Positions 8,826 through 17,216 of a DNA stretch of 64,000 nucleotides are shown piece by piece. The notes under the pieces are model-generated. The model saw only the letters and a list, made by a program, of their open reading frames with translations, searched no databases and was not told the origin of the DNA. Positions within the stretch are counted from its first letter, which is position 1, and the number at the start of each line of letters is the position of its first letter. The DNA is taken from assembly GCF_003012705.1 (NCBI RefSeq), contig NZ_PXYL01000001.1, positions 186,001 to 250,000 of the forward strand, written 5' to 3'. This DNA comes from Pseudaminobacter soli (ex Li et al. 2025). Its GTDB lineage: Bacteria; Pseudomonadota; Alphaproteobacteria; Rhizobiales; Rhizobiaceae. Both the position numbers and the translations under genes were made by a program.

Positions 8826-9805
8826 TGTCCAATCGTCTCCCAATCATCGGCGTCATCGTCGCGATCATCCTCGTTCTGCTTTATTCCTCGATCTACGTGG
8901 TGAATGCGCGCCAGCAGGCGATCGTCATGCGCTTCGGCCAGATCGTGGACGTCAAGAGCGAGCCCGGAATCTACTTCAAAATGCCGTTCTCGATGTTCGA
9001 TGCGGACACTGTGCAGTTCGTGGATGACCGTATCCTGCGCTTCGACCTCGACGACATCCGTGTCCAGGTCTCGGGCGGCAAGTTCTACGAAGTCGATGCC
9101 TTCGTGGCCTACCGCATCAAGGATCCGCGCGTTTTCCGCCAGGCCGTGTCGGGCAGCATCCCGCTTGCCGAACAGCGCCTGAAGACGCGTCTCGACGCAG
9201 CCCTGCGCCGGGTCTACGGCGTGCGCGGCTTCGAGGCGGCGCTCTCGGAAGAGCGTGCCTCCATGATGCGCGACGTCCGCGACCAGCTGCGCGCCGACGC
9301 CAACTCGCTCGGCCTCGAGATCGAGGACGTGCGTATCCGCCGTACCGACCTGACGGCCGAGGTCTCGCAGCAGACTTACGACCGCATGAAGGCCGAGCGC
9401 CTGGCCGAGGCCGAAAGGCTCCGCGCCCGCGGCCGCGAGGCGGCGCAGCGCATCCGCGCCCGTGCCGACCGCGAGGTGGTCGAAACGGTTGCCGAAGCGC
9501 AGAAGGAAGCGGAGATCCTGCGCGGTGAGGGCGATGCCACCCGCAGCGCCACCTTCGCCAACGCCTATCAGCGGGATCCGGAGTTCTTCGAGTTCTATCG
9601 GTCGCTGAATGCCTACGGCACGGCGATCAACAACGCCGACACGACGATGGTGTTGTCGCCGGACTCGGAGTTCTTCCGCTTTTTCCGCACTCCGACCGGC
9701 AAACCTTCGGAAGCTGCTCCCGCGGCTCCGGCGGCTCCGGCGAAGCCCGCTGCGCCGACTTCAAACTCGGCGACGCAGCAGCCTACCGCCGGCGCCAGCC
9801 AGTAA
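8825..9805 (+). CDS. hflC: Protease modulator HflC
   Basis: Second SPFH subunit of the HflKC complex, 326 residues. One N-terminal membrane span (residues 5-25), the band-7 domain beginning VNARQQAIVMRFGQIV, a long charged helix (about 180-240), and a low-complexity Ala/Pro tail of about 40 residues ending the protein. ATG 8825 is chosen because AAGGAGGC ends six bases before it; GTG 8822 is the alternative and would overlap hflK by four bases. The Ala/Pro tail is longer than in E. coli HflC but common in rhizobia. Confidence 0.95.
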   Translation: MSNRLPIIGVIVAIILVLLYSSIYVVNARQQAIVMRFGQIVDVKSEPGIYFKMPFSMFDADTVQFVDDRILRFDLDDIRVQVSGGKFYEVDAFVAYRIKDPRVFRQAVSGSIPLAEQRLKTRLDAALRRVYGVRGFEAALSEERASMMRDVRDQLRADANSLGLEIEDVRIRRTDLTAEVSQQTYDRMKAERLAEAERLRARGREAAQRIRARADREVVETVAEAQKEAEILRGEGDATRSATFANAYQRDPEFFEFYRSLNAYGTAINNADTTMVLSPDSEFFRFFRTPTGKPSEAAPAAPAAPAKPAAPTSNSATQQPTAGASQ

Positions 9806-9814
9806 ACCGCGCCG

Positions 9815-10000
9815 GTGTCCGATCTGATCGTCGCCATGGGTCTGGTCCTCGTCATCGAGGGCCTGATCTATGGCGGCTTTCCTAGTCTCGCCAAGCGGCT
9901 GGCAGCCGAAGTGCTGTCGATGCCTGAGAACGCGCTGAGGGCCGTCGGGCTGGCCTCAATCGCAGTCGGTGTCGGCCTGGTCTGGCTGGCGCGCGGATAG
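9815..10000 (+). CDS. DUF2065 family small membrane protein (YjeT-like)
   Basis: A 61-residue protein with two hydrophobic segments (residues 3-20 and 42-58) and the conserved VLVIEGLIYGGFP block of DUF2065. In many Proteobacteria it is encoded beside hflKC, as here: it starts nine bases after hflC. Start is GTG 9815, the only sensible codon. Function is unknown; the context suggests a small accessory of the HflKC-FtsH or envelope quality-control system. Confidence 0.85.
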   Translation: MSDLIVAMGLVLVIEGLIYGGFPSLAKRLAAEVLSMPENALRAVGLASIAVGVGLVWLARG

Positions 10001-10136
10001 TGTCCGTCCCCAGGGCGGCAAGCTGATTGTGCAAAGACCCGGGGCGCCCTTCGAACAATCTCGATATATTGACTGGCTAACCTCAGATGCCAGTATGCAA
10101 AGTCGCAAACACGCCTTATTTTTTGCGAACATGGTG

Positions 10137-10165
10137 ATGCAGCCTATGGAGCTGCACCGCTTTTT
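10137..10165 (+). terminator. Hairpin with T-run upstream of degP
   Basis: TGCAGC (10138-10143) and GCTGCA (10151-10156) form a 6-bp stem with a 7-base loop, followed after CCGC by TTTTT. It lies between DUF2065 and degP and could end hflKC transcription or act as a regulatory stem in the degP leader. The stem is short, so the call is tentative. Confidence 0.3.
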
Positions 10166-10194
10166 CTGTGTCTGACTTCGGAGACATCTTCCAC

Positions 10195-11763
10195 ATGACA
10201 GCCAAATTCATCCTGCCTCGACTGCGCAACGGCTTCGCCGCCGCGACGGCAGCGCTTCTGGTGGGCGCGATCGCCATGCCGCACGCCGTCGTTGCACCGG
10301 CGATGGCCCAGGAGACACAGCAAAAGCCTGCTATCCATCCGCAGGGGCCGGCCTCGGTTGCCGATCTCGCGGAAGGCCTGCTCGGCGCCGTCGTCAACAT
10401 CTCGACCTCGCAGACCGTGAAGGGCGGCGAGGGACCTAACGCGGTGCCGATGCCCCAGCTTCCGGAAGGCTCGCCCTTCCAGGATTTCTTCGATGACTTC
10501 TTCAAAAACCGCCGTGGCGACAAGGGCGGCGGCGGCGACGAGGGTGAGGGCGGCGGCGGAGACGCGAGGCCGCAGAAGGTGCAGTCGCTCGGCTCGGGCT
10601 TCATCGTGGATGCCGACAAGGGCATCATCGTCACCAACAACCACGTGATCGCCGATGCCGACGAGATCATCGTCAACTTCTCCGACGGCACCAAGCTGAA
10701 GGCCACGCTGGTCGGCACCGACACCAAGACCGACATCGCAGTGCTGAAGGTCGACCCCAAGGGCAAGAAGCTGACGGCGGTCAAGTTCGGCGATTCCAAC
10801 AAGATGCGCATCGGCGACTGGGTGATGGCGGTCGGCAACCCGTTCGGTCTTGGCGGCACCGTCACCATCGGCATCGTTTCGGCGCGCAACCGCGATATCA
10901 ATTCCGGCCCGTATGACGACTTCATCCAGACGGATGCGGCGATCAACCGGGGCAATTCAGGTGGCCCGCTGTTCAACATGGAAGGTGAGGTCGTCGGCAT
11001 CAACACCGCCATCATCTCGCCCTCCGGCGGCTCGATCGGCATCGGCTTCTCGATCCCGTCCGAACTCGCGGCCGGCGTGGTGCAGCAGTTGGCAGAATAT
11101 GGCGAGACGCGCCGCGGCTGGCTCGGCGTTCGCATCCAGCCCGTCACCGACGAGATCGCTGAAAGCCTCGGCATGAAGGCGACGCAAGGTGCGCTGGTCG
11201 CCGGCGTCATCAAGGGTGGTCCGGTCGACAACGGCACCATTCAGCCGGGCGACGTGATTACCAAGTTCGACGGCAAGGACGTGCATGAGATGCGCGACCT
11301 GCCGCGTGTTGTCGCCGAAAGCCCGGTCGGCAAGGATGTCGACGTGGTGCTCGTCCGCAAGGGCGTGGAGCAGACCGTCAAGGTCAAGCTCGGCCGCCTC
11401 GAAGACGGCGAAAAGCTCGCCAAGGGCGAAGAGGCGAAGAAGACGCCGGACAAGGCCGTGACGACGACTTCCGTTCTCGGCATGACCATCGGCGATCTTG
11501 ACGACGGCGCGCGCAGCAAGTTCGGCATCGGCGCGGAAGTTGCGGGCGTTGTCATCACCGAAGTGTCGCCCAACTCGCCGGCCGCCGACCGTGGCATTGC
11601 GCCGGGCGAGGTCATCACCGAGATCGCGCAGGAACAGGTTTCCTCGCCGAAGGACGTGACCGACAAGATCAAGGCGCTGAAGGAACAGGGCCGCAAGAAT
11701 GCGCTGTTGATGCTGGCCTCGAAGACCGGCGAGCTGCGCTTCGTGACCGTGCGGATAGATTGA
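10195..11763 (+). CDS. degP: Do family periplasmic serine endoprotease (DegP/HtrA)
   Basis: A 522-residue trypsin-like protease/chaperone that clears misfolded envelope proteins. Signal peptide residues 1-39 (ending AVVAPAMAQ). A Gly/Asp-rich linker (about 100-125) precedes the protease domain, whose triad is visible: His in VTNNHVIAD, Asp in TKTDIAVLK, Ser in NRGNSGGPLF. Two PDZ domains follow (about 290-375 and 415-515). ATG 10195 is preferred over GTG 10168 because the signal peptide then starts properly and GGAGA lies about 10 bases upstream. It follows hflKC-DUF2065 after 194 bases, so it may have its own promoter; the cluster is a coherent membrane quality-control module. Confidence 0.95.
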   Translation: MTAKFILPRLRNGFAAATAALLVGAIAMPHAVVAPAMAQETQQKPAIHPQGPASVADLAEGLLGAVVNISTSQTVKGGEGPNAVPMPQLPEGSPFQDFFDDFFKNRRGDKGGGGDEGEGGGGDARPQKVQSLGSGFIVDADKGIIVTNNHVIADADEIIVNFSDGTKLKATLVGTDTKTDIAVLKVDPKGKKLTAVKFGDSNKMRIGDWVMAVGNPFGLGGTVTIGIVSARNRDINSGPYDDFIQTDAAINRGNSGGPLFNMEGEVVGINTAIISPSGGSIGIGFSIPSELAAGVVQQLAEYGETRRGWLGVRIQPVTDEIAESLGMKATQGALVAGVIKGGPVDNGTIQPGDVITKFDGKDVHEMRDLPRVVAESPVGKDVDVVLVRKGVEQTVKVKLGRLEDGEKLAKGEEAKKTPDKAVTTTSVLGMTIGDLDDGARSKFGIGAEVAGVVITEVSPNSPAADRGIAPGEVITEIAQEQVSSPKDVTDKIKALKEQGRKNALLMLASKTGELRFVTVRID

Positions 11764-11801
11764 GTCCGCAAACGCGGATAAGTCTCTGATCCAAAAGAAA
11801 A

Positions 11802-11826
11802 GGGCGGCTACTGAGCCGCCCTTTTT
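11802..11826. terminator. Bidirectional terminator between degP and the GNAT gene
   Basis: GGGCGGCT (11802-11809) pairs with GAGCCGCCC (11813-11821) around a short loop. TTTTT follows on the plus strand, and AAAAGAAAA precedes it, giving a T-run on the minus strand as well. The left arm overlaps the stop codon of the convergent GNAT gene (11808-11810). Confidence 0.85.
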
Positions 11827-12380
11827 CTTGCCTCCCAATCCTCCCGCGTCACGCGGTAGAAGACATGGCGTTTCAGCTGCGGCTGCGTGTCCGGTATTTC
11901 CGGGTGGTCGAAGTCGAGGGACGCTTCGCGGCGCATTCCGAGCCGCTCCATCACCGCCCTCGAGCGCTTGTTGTTGGTAACGGCAAAAGAGACAACCTGT
12001 GGCTTGCCGAGCTTGTCGAAGGCGTAGTCCAGCCAGGCCGTTGCCGCCTCGGTCACGTAGCCATGGCCCCAGAATTCCGGCGCAAGCCGCCAGCCGATCT
12101 CGATAGAACCGGCCGGCGCGACCGGCTCGATTTCCACGTCATGCAGTCCGACGAAGCCGATGCACTGGCCGGTCACTGCGATCTCGACCGCCGTCCAGCC
12201 GTAGCCCTGCGCGGCGATCTCGGCGCTTATTTCATCCATCCTGGCATCCGCCTGCGCCCTGTTGCGCCGGAAGGGGAAGAACTCCATCACCGCCGGCTCG
12301 GAGTTGATGCGATGGAACAGCTCGCGGTCGCGCTCCTCCCAGTTGCGCAGGATGAGGCGTTCGGTGCGGATGACTGTCAT
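11808..12380 (-). CDS. GNAT family N-acetyltransferase (RimJ/RimL-like)
   Basis: A 190-residue acetyltransferase of the RimJ/RimL type: N-terminus [18 protein letters not shown], then EIGWRLAPEFWGHGYVTEA (acetyl-CoA site around residue 100) and the C-terminal NKRSRAVMERLGMRRE motif. Its ATG overlaps the stop of serB by four bases (ATGA), so it is the second gene of a serB operon and translationally coupled. The true substrate, a small molecule or a protein N-terminus, cannot be told from sequence. Confidence 0.9.
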   Translation of the reverse strand: MTVIRTERLILRNWEERDRELFHRINSEPAVMEFFPFRRNRAQADARMDEISAEIAAQGYGWTAVEIAVTGQCIGFVGLHDVEIEPVAPAGSIEIGWRLAPEFWGHGYVTEAATAWLDYAFDKLGKPQVVSFAVTNNKRSRAVMERLGMRREASLDFDHPEIPDTQPQLKRHVFYRVTREDWEARKRAAQ

Positions 12381-13264
12381 GCGGCAAACTCCGTCTGGCT
12401 GTAACCCTGGAGATAGAGAAGGGCGGTGAGGTCGGCATGGTCGATGCGGACCTTGGCCTCGGCGGCCACTGCCGGCTTGGCATGCAGCGCAACGCCTGTG
12501 CCAGCAAGCCGGATCATGTCGAGATCGTTAGCACCGTCACCGACGGCGATGGCATCCTCGGGCGACAGGCCGAGGCGGGCAGAGATGTCGAGCAGGGCTT
12601 CGGCCTTGGCGGCGCGGCCCAGAATGGGCTCGGTGACTTCGCCGGTGAGCTTGCCGTTGAGCTCGATCAGTCGGTTGGCGCGGTTCTCGTCGAAGCCGAG
12701 CATGGCGGCGATGCGCGAGGTGAAGACGTCGAAGCCTCCCGACACCAGCGCAGCATAGGCGCCGTTGGCGCGCATGGTGGCAACCAGGGCGCGGCCACCC
12801 GACGCCAGCGTTAGGCGGCCGGTGATGATGCGGTCGATGACGGCAGCGTCGAGCCCCTTGAGCAGGGCGACGCGCTCGCGCAGCGCCGGCTCGAAGGCGA
12901 TTTCGCCGTTCATCGAGCGTGCGGTGATGGCGGCGACATGCTCCTTGATGCCGACCTCGTCGGCCAGCTCGTCGATGCATTCCTGGTCGATCATGGTCGA
13001 GTCCATGTCGGCCAACAGGATTTTTTTCCGGCGCATCTCGGTTTTCTGGACCACGACGTCTATGGGCTCGGACATCAATGCCGCACGCAGGGTCGCCTGC
13101 ATCTCCTCGGCCGAAGTTCCACTCGGCAAGGAGAGGTCTGCGGCGATATCCTCGGCCAACCAGCGAACGGAGCTTGCGCCGACCGCCTGCGAGGCCATAT
13201 TCGCGAGCGACTGCGAAAGACGGCGCTGGGCCGGATGGGAAATGAGGGTGGCGACGAGCGGCAT
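12377..13264 (-). CDS. serB: Phosphoserine phosphatase
   Basis: Last step of serine synthesis: phosphoserine to serine plus phosphate. 295 residues: an N-terminal ACT-like region (1-80) and a HAD domain with [14 protein letters not shown] (motif I nucleophile Asp), motif II/III region [11 protein letters not shown]...LVSGGFDVF, and [14 protein letters not shown] (motif IV). ATG 13264 gives MPLVATLIS, the normal rhizobial SerB start. The start codon region overlaps that of divergent miaA if miaA begins at 13263. It is co-transcribed with the GNAT gene. Confidence 0.95.
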   Translation of the reverse strand: MPLVATLISHPAQRRLSQSLANMASQAVGASSVRWLAEDIAADLSLPSGTSAEEMQATLRAALMSEPIDVVVQKTEMRRKKILLADMDSTMIDQECIDELADEVGIKEHVAAITARSMNGEIAFEPALRERVALLKGLDAAVIDRIITGRLTLASGGRALVATMRANGAYAALVSGGFDVFTSRIAAMLGFDENRANRLIELNGKLTGEVTEPILGRAAKAEALLDISARLGLSPEDAIAVGDGANDLDMIRLAGTGVALHAKPAVAAEAKVRIDHADLTALLYLQGYSQTEFAA

Positions 13265-14189
13265 GGGAAATTCCGGCAGAGATGAAGGCGGCGAGCGCGT
13301 GAAGAACGCAATCCTGATAGCCGGACCGACCGCCAGCGGCAAGTCGGCGCTGGCTTTGGAGCTCGCCACCAGCAAAGGCGGGGTCATCGTCAACGCCGAT
13401 TCGATGCAGGTCTATTCGGTGCTCGATGTCCTGACAGCGCGTCCCGGCGCGGACGATCTCAAGCGTGCGCCGCACTATCTTTACGGCCATGTTTCGCCGG
13501 CGACGGCTTATTCGACCGGGGCGTGGCTGCGCGACGTGACGCAGTTGATCGAGCGGGGGACGCTCGCCGGCCGCATCCCGATCTTCGTCGGCGGCACTGG
13601 CCTTTATTTCAAGGCGCTGGTGGAAGGAATTTCGAAGATGCCCGACATTCCTGCTTCGATCCGCGAGCATTGGCGGGGCCGGTCGCTCGAAGAGGGCTCG
13701 GAGCAGTTGCATCGCATCCTGGCCGAACGTGACCCGGAAATGGCAACGCGACTAAAGCCCGGCGACACCCAGCGCATCGTCCGCGCGCTCGAGGTGCTGG
13801 AGGCGTCAGGGCGCTCGATCCTTGACTGGCAGGGTGCAAGCGGGAACGCGCTGGTCGACCGCGAAAGTGCGAGCTTCTTCGTGCTGGAGCCGGAACGCCC
13901 GACGCTGGTGCGCCGGATAGACGAGCGCTTCGACCGGATGCTCGAGGCCGGCGCGCTGGAAGAGGTTCGTGCACTGGCGTCAATGCAGCTCGATCCGGCC
14001 CTGCCGGCGATGAAAGCCATCGGCGTTCGCGAACTCCAGGCGGCAGATGCCGGAGAGATTGAATTTTCCGAGGCGATCACGCGCGCAAAGATTGCAACGC
14101 GTCAATATGCCAAGCGCCAGACGACATGGTTCCGCAACCAGTTCGGACCGGAGTGGAAACGTCTTAAGAGCGTAGAATCAATAAGCTAG
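13263..14189 (+). CDS. miaA: tRNA dimethylallyltransferase
   Basis: Adds dimethylallyl to A37 of tRNAs reading UNN codons. From ATG 13263 it has 308 residues; from GTG 13299 it has 296, both within family range. The P-loop [17 protein letters not shown], the substrate motif [31 protein letters not shown] and the C-terminal [13 protein letters not shown] are all present. GTG 13299 would give [11 protein letters not shown], where many homologues begin, so the start is uncertain. If ATG 13263 is used, its first two bases are shared with the divergent serB start. Confidence 0.95.
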   Translation: MGNSGRDEGGERVKNAILIAGPTASGKSALALELATSKGGVIVNADSMQVYSVLDVLTARPGADDLKRAPHYLYGHVSPATAYSTGAWLRDVTQLIERGTLAGRIPIFVGGTGLYFKALVEGISKMPDIPASIREHWRGRSLEEGSEQLHRILAERDPEMATRLKPGDTQRIVRALEVLEASGRSILDWQGASGNALVDRESASFFVLEPERPTLVRRIDERFDRMLEAGALEEVRALASMQLDPALPAMKAIGVRELQAADAGEIEFSEAITRAKIATRQYAKRQTTWFRNQFGPEWKRLKSVESIS

Positions 14190-14343
14190 TCGATGCGTCT
14201 GGACACTTATGTTCGATACTTTGATTAAAATTCACTCGCGTTTTGGTTGTTCAGATTAACGGACCGTAAGGCCTCGCTATGGCATAAGGAGATAGCGGCC
14301 GTGATACCGCCTCACGGTTCGGGGGCTCGCCAGCGGAAGGTTC

Positions 14344-15135
14344 ATGCGTTTCCATCAATCGGAATCGGCTCTCTTTGTCCTGATCACAGTCATCCTGCTT
14401 GCCGGCATGGTGACCGTGCACGGCTATAGCGTTCTGTATTCAGCCGGCGAGACGCTCTATCAACCCGAAAGAATCGAAAAGGTGGCTTACCTGGCCAAGC
14501 TGCTTTTCGGGATCGGCGTGCTTCTGGCCACGGCGCTGTTCTTCACCATCTTCTTCATCTACCCGCAGATCCGCAGCCAGGTGAAGGAGCACGGCCAGTT
14601 GCAGGAGATGACGGCCACGCTCAGCGCGCGCTCCGAGACGCTGGAGCAGGCCGCGTTGACCGACAGTCTCACCGGCGTGCAGAATCGGCGCTATTTCGAT
14701 GAGGCACTGAAGGAGTATCTCTCCGAGTTCGCCCGCATCGAGAGGCCGGTCGGGCTGATGATCCTCGACCTCGACCATTTCAAGCAGGTCAACGACACAC
14801 ACGGCCACGATATCGGCGATCAAGTGTTGCGCACCGTCGCTCGCTGCCTGCGTGACATGTCGCGCTATCACGACGTCGTCGCGCGTCTGGGCGGCGAGGA
14901 GTTCGCGGTCGTGGCGCCGAATATGGATGCAGACACGCTGTTCCGATTCGCCGAGCGAATTCGTAAGGCCATCTCCAGCACCGCGATCTCGTCAGGCAAT
15001 GTCAGGCTGAAGGTCACCACCAGCGTCGGCCTTGCCGTATGGGACCGCAAGGAAGCGGCCGTGGACTTTTTCCGGCGCGCTGACCAGCAGCTCTATCATG
15101 CCAAGCGACAGGGCCGTAACCGCGTCTGCGCTTGA
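14344..15135 (+). CDS. Membrane-anchored diguanylate cyclase (GGDEF)
   Basis: Makes cyclic di-GMP from two GTP. 263 residues: two membrane spans (about 8-27 and 50-73) with a short periplasmic loop, a coiled linker (75-103), then a GGDEF domain. The active-site motif is GGEEF at 183-187, and an RxxD inhibitory site (RYHD, 174-177) sits five residues before it, so product feedback is expected. DLDHFKQVNDTHGHDIGD is intact, so the enzyme should be active. GGAAGG precedes ATG 14344. A PilZ receptor lies at 37.5 kb, but there is no direct linkage. Confidence 0.93.
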   Translation: MRFHQSESALFVLITVILLAGMVTVHGYSVLYSAGETLYQPERIEKVAYLAKLLFGIGVLLATALFFTIFFIYPQIRSQVKEHGQLQEMTATLSARSETLEQAALTDSLTGVQNRRYFDEALKEYLSEFARIERPVGLMILDLDHFKQVNDTHGHDIGDQVLRTVARCLRDMSRYHDVVARLGGEEFAVVAPNMDADTLFRFAERIRKAISSTAISSGNVRLKVTTSVGLAVWDRKEAAVDFFRRADQQLYHAKRQGRNRVCA

Positions 15136-15240
15136 GAGCCGGCGCGGCTTTCCAAGATCGGAGGAGCTTTAGTACTCGCATGCTTCAGCAGTCCATTACG
15201 GAGAGCCGAAGCTCGACGGCTTCTCAACACCGGCCCTAAC

Positions 15241-15268
15241 AAAAAGCCGAGGCTTTCGACCTCGGCTT
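15241..15268 (-). terminator. Terminator of the HerA-like gene
   Basis: AAGCCGAGG (15244-15252) and CCTCGGCTT (15260-15268) form a perfect 9-bp stem with a 7-base loop. On the minus strand it is followed by TTTTTG, so it ends transcription of the gene stopping at 15311. It may also stop the plus-strand cyclase transcript less efficiently. Confidence 0.8.
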
Positions 15269-15310
15269 GGATTGCTTTTGAAACTCAGTCAGCGGCTCGA
15301 TGCCGCCCTG

Positions 15311-17137
15311 TCAGTCCGAGCGTGACCGGCCGAAGGTCGTCGGCTTCAGGCCGAAGCTGATGTCGAGATCTTCGGGTATGGGCGCTGCGGGCTCCACCGG
15401 ACGGCGGTAGCCGGGATCGCCGGCTTGCCGCTGCATGTCGGTCACTTCGGCGAAGCCGAGCGCCTGCTGCGGACGCGGCACGTTGCGCAGCCGCTCCACG
15501 ATGCCGGCCAGATCGACATCGCTGCCGTCGCCGCCGGATGCTTGTGCGGCCTGTCGCTTGTTTGAGCCGGGGATCAGGCTAGGCGGGATCTTTTCGAACT
15601 TGAGGCGCATGGTGGTGGCCACGCCTTCGCCGAAGGCGATCGCCTCGCGCTGGCCCATGGACGAGAGGAAGGAAAGCGTCGAGGCCGAGGAATCGGCAAT
15701 CGCCGACCGGATGATCTTCTGGTCCTGATCGTTGGCAAGCCGCATGGCAAAGACGGTCGAGCACTGCGACAGGATGGTCGGGTCGAGTTCGCCCGGGCGC
15801 TGCGTGACCACGCCAAGATAGCAGCCATATTTGCGGCCCTCCTTGGCGATGCGCGAAAGCGCGTGGCGCGTCGGTGCGAAACCGAGGCGCGGGTCGGCCG
15901 GCATATAGCGGTGCGCTTCCTCGCAGAGCACCAGCAACCGCAGCTTGCCCTCGCTCCAGAGGGCAAGGTCGAAGGCGAGGCGCGCCAGCACCGAACAGAC
16001 GGAGTTCACCACCTCGGAAGGCAAGCCCGCCATTTCGAAGCAAGTGATCGGCCGCCCGCCATGCGGGATGCGGAAGATGTTGCCGATGGTCTGGTGGATC
16101 GTGTCCTCGATCAGCCGCGAATTGAACATGAAGCGGTAGCGCGGATCGGCGATGGCCGATTCGATGCGCGTCTTGAGCGAACGATAGACGGGCCTGTCGT
16201 TCTTGCTTTCGAGCAGGCCCATGCGCTCGTCCAGCAGCCGGATCAGGTCGGCCATGCGGTAGGGCACCGGCGTGTCGGCCGTCAGCGAATCCGCGCCGCG
16301 CCGCAGGAAGGTGCCGGAATGCGGATTGCGATACAGGTTCTTGGCCTGCGGAATGATATCGCGCAGCACGTCGATCTCGTCGGGCTCGACCTCGCGCCCG
16401 CGGAACAGCACTTCGGCGAACTCCTCCAGCCGGAACAGCCAGAAGGGCAGGTCGAGCGTGACGGTGTCGACCTTGACGCTGTGATCGGGCAGGGCGGCGG
16501 AGAATTCGTTGTGCGGGTCGAGGATCAGCACGCGCAGGTCTGGCTGCGCCTCGATGGTCTTGCGCAGAAGAAGCGACACTGCGGTCGACTTGCCGACGCC
16601 GGTGGTGCCGACAACGGCAAAGTGGCGCGCCAGCGTGTCTTCGATGGCGATGCAGGCATTGATCGTCTCGTCCTGCGAAAGGCTGCCGATGGTCACCGAC
16701 TTGCGGCCCGCTAGGTCGTAGACCGCCTGCAGGTCCCGCGAGCGGATGCGATGCGCAACCGCGCCGATATGCGGATAGACGGTGATTCCGCGGTCGAAGA
16801 CGGGAGTTGTCCCGGCTCCGCCGTCGCGCACCTCGCCGACCAGCTCGACGCTGACTTCGATCGGGTTGCGGCCGTTTTCGTCCCAGACGCGGTCGGGGCG
16901 GCCGATGGCATAGACCAGGCCGACCGTGCGTGTGACGCCGAGATTGATGGAGATCATTCGCCCTACGGCCCAGAGCCCGGCCAGCGTGCCTTCGCCGGAA
17001 TCGGCAAAGGCCGCAATGGTGGCGCGGGCGCCGTCGCAATGCACGACATGGCCCAGCACGCGCGCATCGGGCTGCGCGTCGTCGCGCCGCTCCTGCGATG
17101 TGGTCTCTCCGCCGAATTTTCCCCGATCGACAAACAT
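15311..17137 (-). CDS. HerA-like ATP-binding protein (DUF87)
   Basis: A 608-residue HerA/FtsK-class ATPase. An N-terminal HAS-barrel-like region (about 1-140) leads to the DUF87 domain with Walker A GTTGVGKST (near residue 180) and Walker B LRLLVLCEEAHRY (near 400), and a C-terminal sensor region with GVVTQRPGELDPTILSQCSTVFAMRL. HerA works as a hexameric DNA translocase with the NurA nuclease in archaea; bacterial homologues are often called ATP-binding or helicase HerA-like. No NurA or other nuclease gene is adjacent. It is monocistronic with its own terminator. Its function in rhizobia is not known to me. Confidence 0.85.
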   Translation of the reverse strand: MFVDRGKFGGETTSQERRDDAQPDARVLGHVVHCDGARATIAAFADSGEGTLAGLWAVGRMISINLGVTRTVGLVYAIGRPDRVWDENGRNPIEVSVELVGEVRDGGAGTTPVFDRGITVYPHIGAVAHRIRSRDLQAVYDLAGRKSVTIGSLSQDETINACIAIEDTLARHFAVVGTTGVGKSTAVSLLLRKTIEAQPDLRVLILDPHNEFSAALPDHSVKVDTVTLDLPFWLFRLEEFAEVLFRGREVEPDEIDVLRDIIPQAKNLYRNPHSGTFLRRGADSLTADTPVPYRMADLIRLLDERMGLLESKNDRPVYRSLKTRIESAIADPRYRFMFNSRLIEDTIHQTIGNIFRIPHGGRPITCFEMAGLPSEVVNSVCSVLARLAFDLALWSEGKLRLLVLCEEAHRYMPADPRLGFAPTRHALSRIAKEGRKYGCYLGVVTQRPGELDPTILSQCSTVFAMRLANDQDQKIIRSAIADSSASTLSFLSSMGQREAIAFGEGVATTMRLKFEKIPPSLIPGSNKRQAAQASGGDGSDVDLAGIVERLRNVPRPQQALGFAEVTDMQRQAGDPGYRRPVEPAAPIPEDLDISFGLKPTTFGRSRSD

Positions 17138-17216
17138 GCTGTGGCCCTGTCCCCGAAAAAAGCCACCCTAGTCGATCCGGGTTAAGCGGCGATGAGACGG
17201 TATGGTGCAGAAGGCC

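Noticed and set aside
15579-17039. 486-residue minus-strand frame in another phase inside the HerA-like gene
   Set aside because: Arg/Pro-rich, motif-free composition; the other frame shows Walker motifs and HerA segments.
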